Shown here one piece after another: positions 56,987 to 64,000 of a stretch of DNA of 64,000 bases. The position numbers and the translations under genes were made by a program. Position 1 is the stretch's first letter, and each line of letters opens with the position of its first letter. Origin of the DNA: Orobanche coerulescens (taxonomy: Eukaryota; Streptophyta; Magnoliopsida; Lamiales; Orobanchaceae); the NCBI GenBank assembly GCA_033398695.1, contig CM065815.1, positions 104,436,501-104,500,500 on the forward strand. The letters are read 5' to 3'. The notes below the pieces were generated by a model that worked only from the letters and a program-made list of their open reading frames with translations, searched no databases and was not told the DNA's origin.

Positions 56987-58561
56987 TGACACGCTTTTAG
57001 TGTAACTATCGCAAGTGCACGATATCGTATCAAGTAGTAAAGTGGACTTTTTGAGTCCGGTTTATCGATCCCACAAGGAAGTTTGGTTATAATTTGAATT
57101 ATACACTATTAGTCTATTTTTATAGATACTTAAGATGAGTGAAACACACAATTAAAAAGTTTGGTTTAATAATTACAAAGAAATTGCAATAATAGTTCTA
57201 ATATTATAAGGAAATAAAAAGATAGCAATAATAATAGATTGATTATCGATAAAATGAAATAGTTGGGATTACAAACTTAGTTTGTCATTAGTTATAAAAG
57301 ATGTATTGGAGATCATAAGATGAATTTACTTATTATGTTGTGTAGATTCGATTTTCCTTAAAAAGACAGTTTCTCTTTCGAACTATAAAACGTCCCTTAC
57401 ATATTGAATCAATCCACTATATTTCTATGTTGATTGGCTTCAATACATAGCATTAGGATTTATGAAAATAACTCAAAGAATTATCTACGGACTAGGGGTA
57501 TATTTCTATCCCCTAGAACAACTTAGAGTGAAGATCATTTGATCTAATCAAACATATTTTCTTTCGAAACATATGAATACCATAAATATCTTCATTAATT
57601 GGCCAAATAAATAAAGATTGTTAAAACAATGAAAATCACACACAATAATAAGTAATTCACAATAGATCTTTTATACAAACATAAATAACATGACTAACCT
57701 TGTTTATAATCCCAACTAAAGATTACTTAGCCCATGAAGGGTTTATTACACATATTACAAGCTTTGGTGGTCATGTTTAGTTGAAACAAGAGAAAGAATT
57801 GATCCTAACTCCCTTAGTAGATAAAGGAGATAGAAACAATAAACTCTCTGAACAACATATGTTATACCACACTTACAAAGATCACTCAAGAACACAAGTG
57901 TGTTCTTCACACAAAAAGAAAAGTTTACAAGAAAATGGAAAATTATAAGATGAATGATAAATGATGAAGGATCTAAGGGGTCTATTTATACACTTAAAGT
58001 CATCTAATAGCTCCAAAACTCCAGCATTATTACATTAGATCGGATCAATGCCAGCCATCCCCTCAATAATACACAAAAAGTATAAAAAATTAGACAAATC
58101 ATAGTAATCTGTCAAGAGTTACGGCCGTAACATTCAGGAGTTACGGCCGTAACTAAGGTGACTTACGGCCGTAACCCCAGAATATTACGGCCATAACTCA
58201 ACCGTAAATTTGCTCATTTGAAGCTTGGATAGTTACGTTTTCGGGAAATTTCTCGGACTTTGCGTTTTTGCCCAGATCTTCTTCGGATGATAACTTTTGA
58301 TATATAACTCGATTTTGAATCGGAAAAGCCGAATTCGTCTCGGAAAGCCCTACAACATGAATATATCAAAATTCAATAAAGAGAATATTTATTAAACATG
58401 TTGTTTCTTGAGTAATTCAGTTATTTAATCCGATCATCATCCGATAAAAATAAAATTATTAAAACTAATAAATTAAAAGCAAAAACGAGTAGACTAGCTC
58501 AATTATGGGTGAATTTTATCGATACAAACCATGGATAAGTGTACAAAACTGACACTTATCA
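56987..58561 (-). repeat. 3' LTR of element F
   Basis: On the minus strand it starts TGATAAGTGTCAG and ends AAGCGTGTCA. A palindrome array lies at 58119-58198 and a TATA box (TATAAATAG on the minus strand) at 57982-57990. Confidence 0.92.
58119..58198. repeat. TTACGGCCGTAA array in F 3' LTR
   Basis: Four boxes at 58119, 58141, 58163 and 58185, exactly 22 bp apart. The last has one change (TTACGGCCATAA). Confidence 0.95.
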
Positions 58562-58575
58562 CACCCCCAAACTTG
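58562..58575 (-). promoter_or_regulatory. Polypurine tract of element F
   Basis: CAAGTTTGGGGGTG on the minus strand directly before the LTR start. A second copy of the same phrase lies at about 59761-59776. Confidence 0.75.
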
Positions 58576-60178
58576 AATTCTTGCTAGTCCCGAGCAAGAC
58601 TCTTTATTATTCACACTCCAAAAATAAAATAAAAAATAAAACAAAAATAAGAAAATTAATACACACATAAATTAAAAAATATAAAAAGAGAAAAGGAGAT
58701 CAAAATGCAATTAAAAAACAACAACTACTTTATACGGTAGATAGAAATGAATCAAGATTCAAAATAAATCTACTAATGTTTTTGAAGTTAAAACACGGTT
58801 TTTATTTTGTAATTCCAAAATGTAAGGTTTCCCCCCAATAGGTTGATTATTTCTTTCCCACTCGTGATACACACGACTCCCTTTAATGGTTGCTCTCGAT
58901 CACTCGTTTATTTTTCGACTCAATATGAAGAAGAATTTCATTGGCGTCATCAAATATTGTGATTTTCATAAAATTGAGTGTATTGAAATCCAGCCGCTAA
59001 TTAATTCAAATCTGCTCATAAACTACGTCCCTTTTAGTGATAGCTTTCACACCGTTATTTGCTAATGTGTAGCTCTTTTCACTAACACAATTTCTATCTC
59101 ATTATTTTTCTTTCGTAAAAAAGGTGATAGCTTTCACACCGTTATTTGCTAACGTGTAGCTCTTTTCACCAATTTTTCTGAGACGGCAGCTACGCACCAA
59201 CAATGGTTAGTCCTTTATTTTTCGCAAAATTTAAGACTTCCAAAATTAGGCATTTATTCTTGCTCAACACTTCTCCTTTTCGTCATTTAAGTTTTTAGGT
59301 GATAGCTTTCACACCGTTATTTGCTAACGTGTAGCTCTTTTCACCAATGACTCCTTTTTTAGGGAATAGAATATTTTCAGAAAATCATTTTTATATTTAA
59401 GAATGAAAAATCAAAAACTCCACAAATTAAGTAAATTTCAGTTTTATTTTTCATCAACCAATTGATTCTTCTTTTCTCAAGGTAACGAATGACTCGATTT
59501 TATATGATAATTACAAGGCTCGGAAAGAGAGAAATTTTTTTTGGAATATACAATTTTTTTACCGGTTAAAACGATTTTAGAAGCTTGTATATAGCTAATT
59601 TATTGGTGTTATGGCCAGATCTAGAAATCTCAAAAATCAAAATACTATAAATATATATATATATATATATATAAAATAAAAAAAATAAGGCAAATAACCA
59701 AATCAATCAAAACACACCAAAAACCAAATCAATCAAAACACACCAAAATAATTAAACAAACCACCCCCAAACTTGAAAATAAAACTGTCCTCAGTTTTAA
59801 AAATAAAAAACATAAAAATTAATGCAGAAAAGCAGAATACTCCCTGTTAAGAAAGTTGATGTCTGAGCTAACGCCTTTTAGAATCTGCAAGAGAATAAAT
59901 ATACGAGGCACACAACAAAAGAAAATAAAATATACTCGTAAGTATAACACAATTTTTAAGATGCGCATCAAGAAAGTCCGAAGAGTCGCCTTACGCTGCC
60001 ATCAAAGTTTTTATAAAAGCAAAACACGAAATAAACATTACAGTAATGAAATAAAAATACATAAATCACGAATAGATGCGCGTCAAGAGATCAAGAAGAA
60101 ACTCCTTAAGCTGCCATCATTTAGCACGATTATTACACACGACATAAAGTAAAAATACAAGAGGTCCGACACGGGTTA
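58576..60178 (-). other. 3' untranslated region of F with dispersed repeats
   Basis: No coding frame is supported on the element's sense strand. It contains three copies of a ~48-bp motif (GTGATAGCTTTCACACCGTT .. AACGTGTAGCTCTTTTCAC) at 59036, 59123 and 59298. It also has two copies of a ~46-bp motif (ATGCGC.TCAAGA .. TGCCATCA) near 59961 and 60075, and a (TA)n tract at 59651-59673. Confidence 0.7.
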
Positions 60179-60817
60179 TCAAAGGGAGAGGAATGAATCC
60201 ACTTTTCGTTTTCTCACGGTAAAATCTTCTACCCAGACAATTTTAGCTAGAGCTGGTTCTGGTTGAGGAACAAATTCATTGAGTTTTTTGATTAGTTCTT
60301 CTGGTGTTGTTGCAACGACTATGATTCGTTTTGCACGCTCGGAAATAAAGCTCTTTTCAGCAGAGTAGTCGATGAAAGACAGTAAACCATCAAAGAAACC
60401 ATTGACATTAAGCACTCCTATTGGTTTTTGATGAACATTTAGCTGGGCCACATGAAAAAGTTCCTCAAGGGTGCCAAAACCACCGGCAAGGGCGATAAAG
60501 GCGCCAGAATTATTTATCATGTGAGTTATGCGATCTTGCATATTCACAGATCTAAACTCATCTCCAATAGTTGACCCGGTGATTTTACTTTCAGCCAGAG
60601 GTTTTGGGATTATTCCTAACACTCTTACTCCTTCCATATAGGCGTATGACTCGTCCCATTAATCCTAGACTTCCTCCTCCGTAAACTACATGAATGCATT
60701 TTTCTCTAAGGTACGACCCAAGTTGTGGGTTTGCTTGATAAAGCATGCCTCTTTTCAATTAGCTCCACCAAAAATGCATCTTGTGTTAAATTTTTTTGTT
60801 GAAGATGATGGCTCCAT
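60179..60817 (-). pseudogene. LOG-like: LOG-type cytokinin-activating enzyme, captured copy
   Basis: Homologous to LOG proteins, which release free cytokinin bases from nucleoside monophosphates. The start at 60817 fits a full-length protein of about 213 codons. Visible motifs are YGGGS (60669-60683), GLMG, VLGIIPKPL, GFGTLEE (60461-60487; the family PGGxGT reads AGGFGT) and KPIGVLNVNGFFDGLLSFID. Two one-base shifts, near 60765 and near 60650, break the N-terminal third; 152 codons stay open to the stop. No introns are present, although plant LOG genes have several. It lies in the sense direction of F. A TATA-like CTATAAATAA at 60909-60900 and a CT-rich leader precede it. Confidence 0.85.
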
Positions 60818-60899
60818 TTTTGAAATGAATATTTTTTTTTAGAGAGAAACAGAGAAAAGTGCAAGTTTGAGGGATGAATGAAAGAAACCAGTAGAAAGT

Positions 60900-60909
60900 T
60901 TATTTATAG
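60900..60909 (-). promoter_or_regulatory. TATA-like box upstream of the LOG copy
   Basis: CTATAAATAA on the minus strand lies about 85 bp before the LOG start codon, followed by a pyrimidine-rich leader. It could allow independent transcription inside the element; this is inference. Confidence 0.35.
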
Positions 60910-61130
60910 AAGAAAAAGAAGGTAAAAATTGTTTAACAAGTTTGTGATTGCGTTTGATTGTGCTTCAACTACTCAATAGAATAATGAAAACTTTTATCGC
61001 GTATCACATTTTTTTATTGAGTAATTCTCACCACACGACAAAAATAAAAGATACTTACGCGTATGTACGGTAGTTGTGATTGTGGCTCACATCTTCCTCG
61101 ATTTTACGTTGAAAGCGGCCTAAACGCCTT

Positions 61131-61672
61131 CTATGAGTCGGGAAGAAGCTTCCCATCCAATATTCTTACAAATTGGCAAACAGGGTCTTTTAACGTCAGA
61201 TTCCCAAGACGTTGTTCATATTCTGGTTTGAATTTATTCCACAAACATTGAATTCCGTAATACACAAGTCCACTAGGATGCGTGTCAAGAGAAATTTCGA
61301 TATTATCTAAATTCTCCTTATTCAGACCATCATTAATGAACTGAATTTTATCTTCTCTGTTTGTAGATGGAATTCCTAAAGATCGACATTTTGCATTACA
61401 GTTCCATCTAGCACATTTATAGCAAACGGATAGTATCTTTGCTCGTCGTTTCTTGGCATATGAACTTTTCCAAGCCACAGTAAAAATCTAGTTCGTGTTT
61501 CGTGAATTCACCTTCTATTCTTACTTTGGCTTCGATAATGAATCTTATGTCAAAAGGTATGCTTTTATTAAAGCAACCTCATCCTCTCAAGCCTTGTCTT
61601 GTAAATTTTTAAAATTGCATTTTTGCTTAGAAAGGGAAATCTTTTTTCAATTTTAAACAATATTTCGTCCAT
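61131..61672 (-). pseudogene. Small basic cysteine-rich ORF (carlavirus NABP-like layout)
   Basis: It starts at 61672 (MDEILFKIEKRF), giving about 180 codons in two overlapping frames with a shift between about 61480 and 61567. The order is a helical basic N-terminus (LKIYKTRLERMRLL), IIEAK, then SSYAKKRRAK directly before CYKCARWNCNAKC and GIPSTN..DKIQFIND. A basic patch, a four-Cys cluster and a G-I-[SP]-x-N step are in the order seen in carlavirus cysteine-rich nucleic-acid-binding proteins. A 60-residue C-terminal extension has no match I know. An Ogre-type extra ORF1, also located just after the primer site, is the main alternative. A second copy is at 16979-17345. Confidence 0.5.
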
Positions 61673-61893
61673 GATAAAAAAAACAAAAATAAAAAGACAA
61701 TGAAAATAATTGAATAAAATATCTACAAATATCAGTTGTTGTGGGAAACTGAAAAATCCGACTTTAATAGTCACGGAGTACCGTTATCCGCCACTTGACC
61801 GGACAAACACAATTTAGTACTAAGTTACAACGTCGAGAAATTTGTACCTATAAAAATAGTTTACAATGTAAGATTTCAAATATAACTTATACT

Positions 61894-61911
61894 TCCCCGG
61901 CAACGGCGCCA
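61894..61911 (-). promoter_or_regulatory. Primer-binding site of element F
   Basis: TGGCGCCGTTGCCGGGGA on the minus strand, matching the 3' end of plant Asp tRNA, six bases after the 5' LTR. Confidence 0.92.
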
Positions 61912-61917
61912 AAAACT

Positions 61918-63504
61918 TGACACGCTTTTAGTGTAACTATCGCAAGTGCACGATATCGTATCAAGTAGTAAAGTGGACTTTTTGAGTCCGGTTTATCGAT
62001 CCCACAAGGAAGTTTGGTTATAATTTAAATTATACACTATTAGTCTATTTTTATAGATACTTAAGATGAGTGAAACACACAATTAAAAAGTTTGGTTTAA
62101 TAATTGCAAAGAAATTGCAATAATAGTTCTAATATTATAAGGAAATAAAAAGATAGCAATAATAATAGATTGATTATCGATAAAATGAAATAGATGGGAT
62201 TACAAACTTAGTTCGTCATTAGTTATAAAATATGTATTGGAGATCATAAGATGAATTTACTTATTATGTTGTGTAGATTCGATTTTTCTTAAAAAGACGG
62301 TTTCTCTTTCGAACTATAAAACGTCCCTTACATATTGAATCAATCCACTATATTTCTATGTTGATTGGCTTCAATACATAGCATTAGGATTTATGAAAAT
62401 AACTCAAAGAATCATCTAAGGACTAGGGGTATATTTCTATCCCCTAGAACAACTTAGAGTGAAGATCATTTGATCTAATCAAACATATTTTATTTCGAAA
62501 CATATGAAGACCATAAATATCTTCATTAATTGGCCAAATAAAAAAAGATTGTTAAAACAATGAAAATCACACACAATAATAAGTAATTCACAATAGATCT
62601 TTTATACAAACATAAATAACATGACTAACCTTGTTTATAATCCCAACTAAAGATTACTTAGCCCATGAAGGGTTTATTACACATATTACAAGCTTTGGTG
62701 GTCATGTTTAGTTGAATCAAGAGAAAGAATTGATCATAACTCCCTTAGTAGATAAAGGAGATAGAAACAATAAACTCTCTGAACAACATATGTTATACCA
62801 CACTTACAAAGATCACTCAAGAACACAAGTGTGTTCTTCACACAAAAAGAAAAGTTTACAAGAAAATGGAAAATTATAAGATGAATGATGAATGATGAAG
62901 GATCTAAGGGGTCTATTTATACACTTAAAGTCATCTAATAGCTCCAAAACTCCAGCATTATTACATTAGATCGGATCAATGCCAGCCATCCCCTCAATAA
63001 TACACAAAAAGTATAAAAAATTAGACAAATCATAGTAATCTGTCAAGAGTTACGGCCGTAACATTCAGGAGTTACGGCCGTAACTAGGGTGACTTACGGC
63101 CGTAACCCCTGAATGTTACGGCCATAACTCGGCTTCGTAAATTTGCTCATTTGAAGCTTGGATAGTTACGTTTTCGGCCCAGAATTTCTCAGACTTTGCG
63201 TTTTTGCCCCAGATCTTCTTCGGATGATAACTTTTGATATATAACTCTGATTTTGAATCCGGAAAGACTGCCGAATTCGTCTCGGAAAGCCCTACAACAT
63301 GAATATATCAAAATTCAATAAAGAGAATATTTATTAAACATGTTGTTTCTTGAGTAATTCAGTTATTTAATCCGATCATCATCGGATAAAAATAAAATTA
63401 TTAAAACTAATAAATTTAAAGCAAAAAACGAGTAGACTAGCTCAATTATGGGTGAATTTTATCGATACAAACCATAGATAAGTGTACAAAACTGACACTT
63501 ATCA
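61918..63504 (-). repeat. 5' LTR of element F
   Basis: Partner of 56987-58561. Differences are mostly scattered substitutions, with a group of indels near 63130-63270. A TATA box lies at 62913-62922 on the minus strand. Confidence 0.92.
63048..63128. repeat. TTACGGCCGTAA array in F 5' LTR
   Basis: Four boxes at 22-bp spacing, as in the other LTR. The fourth is again the TTACGGCCATAA variant. Confidence 0.95.
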
Positions 63505-63509
63505 GCTAT

Positions 63510-64000
63510 CGCCATGGGGATTGCTCAGGTCAACCAGGTGGAACGAATACCGGCCATCAATATGGAGGAAAATGCAGGAAGAGACCGATGGTTGGGAGAG
63601 ATGGTGAAGGCTAGGCCTCCATTGTTTGACGGGGCAGGGGAGAAACACATGGACGACTGGATTTCTGAAATGGAGACTGCTTTTGAGGTGATCGGATGCC
63701 CAGAGAACCGGAAGATGCCGCTCAGGGTTAATCAACTCCGTCACACTGCTGCCCGCTGGTGGAGGACTTACAGGCCAGAGGACCGAGTGGTCGGATGGAC
63801 CGAATTTGCCCGACTACTGTGGAGCGAGTACTGTCCCAGATCAGCCCAAACTGCTCGTGCACGAGACTTTTTTAGTGTCGGACCACAGAATATGCCAGTT
63901 CCAGAGATCATTCGGGCTTACCAAACCGAGCTAAGTTACATCTTGCAGATGGTTCCATCAGAAGATCAACGAATATGCCACCTTGCACAGAGGTTGCCGG
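63510..64000 (+). CDS. gag: Gag of element E, core domain (runs off the window)
   Basis: Continuation of 56784-56986 in the same frame after the F insertion. It encodes the gypsy gag core (WLGEMVKARPPLFDGAGE, DDWISEMETAFEVIGCP, VNQLRHTAARWWRTY, EYCPRSAQTARARDFF) and stays open to the end of the window without a stop. Apart from the F insertion, E's gag is undamaged, unlike the other gags here. Confidence 0.85.

Larger units (their letters stand above)
56987..63504 (-). mobile_element. Element F: non-autonomous LTR retrotransposon carrying a LOG gene
   Basis: Two LTRs (56987-58561 and 61918-63504) differ at roughly two dozen positions plus a few small indels. They are flanked by a perfect GCTAT target duplication (56982-56986 and 63505-63509). 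An Asp-tRNA primer site lies inside the right LTR and a PPT inside the left, so the element reads on the minus strand. The 3.36-kb interior has no gag, protease, RT or integrase. It holds a cysteine-rich ORF, a LOG-type gene and a repeat-bearing 3' region. The Athila/Tat-type primer and LTR start suggest it is mobilised by such elements. Confidence 0.9.

Noticed and set aside
59856..60152. Plus-strand open frame of 98 codons in F
   Set aside because: It is opposite to the element's transcription, lysine-rich because of A-rich DNA, and covers an internal duplicated motif.
61131..61672. Integrated complete plant virus
   Set aside because: Only one small protein resembles a viral family. No polymerase, coat or movement protein is nearby, and the region is bounded by LTRs.
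61894..61911. tRNA-like sequence
   Set aside because: It matches only the 3' end of Asp tRNA and is placed next to an LTR, so it is a primer-binding site and not a tRNA gene.

Overview
This window is repeat-dominated plant nuclear DNA, most likely from a eudicot with a large genome. It has plant-type LTR retrotransposons (Tekay-like chromovirus, Athila, Tat/Ogre), primer-binding sites matching initiator-Met and Asp tRNAs, CACTA and Stowaway DNA transposons, an RTE-type LINE tail and a tandem satellite. I found no intact host gene, no rRNA or tRNA gene, and nothing bacterial. The species cannot be fixed from the sequence.

Layout. 1-3659: 5' end of a minus-strand LTR element (K) with a 3.2-kb LTR, inserted in the 5' LTR of a decayed plus-strand Tekay-like element (A, 3660-8601). 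8602-11219: truncated minus-strand Athila (B1). 11220-17608: a mosaic of a gypsy gag scrap, a CACTA remnant, a Tat/Ogre-lineage element (G), a minus LTR fragment (H), a cysteine-rich ORF fragment and a copia gag scrap. 17609-19316: an A-family LTR (C). 19317-26784: a nearly complete minus Athila (B2). 27401-31136: a Tekay-like element with gag but no pol (I). 31137-33585: about 14 copies of a 174-bp satellite. 33586-44939: old sequence with a LINE end, a possible Helitron, a possible host-gene relic, CACTA remnants, a copia integrase scrap, a MITE and a minisatellite. 44940-64000: a nest in which LTR fragment J is hit by element E, E's 5' LTR is hit by the near-complete chromovirus D (TSD AAAGG), and E's gag is hit by the non-autonomous element F (TSD GCTAT).

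Two things stand out. First, five element families (A/C, D, E, I, F) carry, just upstream of the LTR TATA box, a cluster of short CG-rich palindromes spaced about 20-24 bp apart. Each family has its own palindrome: TTACGGCCGTAA in C and F, TAGCGCACGCTA in D and I, TTACGTACGTAA-like in E. Athila B has TGACACGGCCGTGTCA in its LTR and 3' UTR. Some clusters are split into rows separated by an unrelated hairpin. The architecture is kept while the sequence changes.

Second, element F has no gag or pol. In sense orientation it carries an intronless LOG-type gene (cytokinin riboside monophosphate phosphoribohydrolase, now frameshifted) and a small basic cysteine-rich ORF laid out like the nucleic-acid-binding proteins of carlaviruses. 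A second fragment of that ORF lies at 16979-17345.
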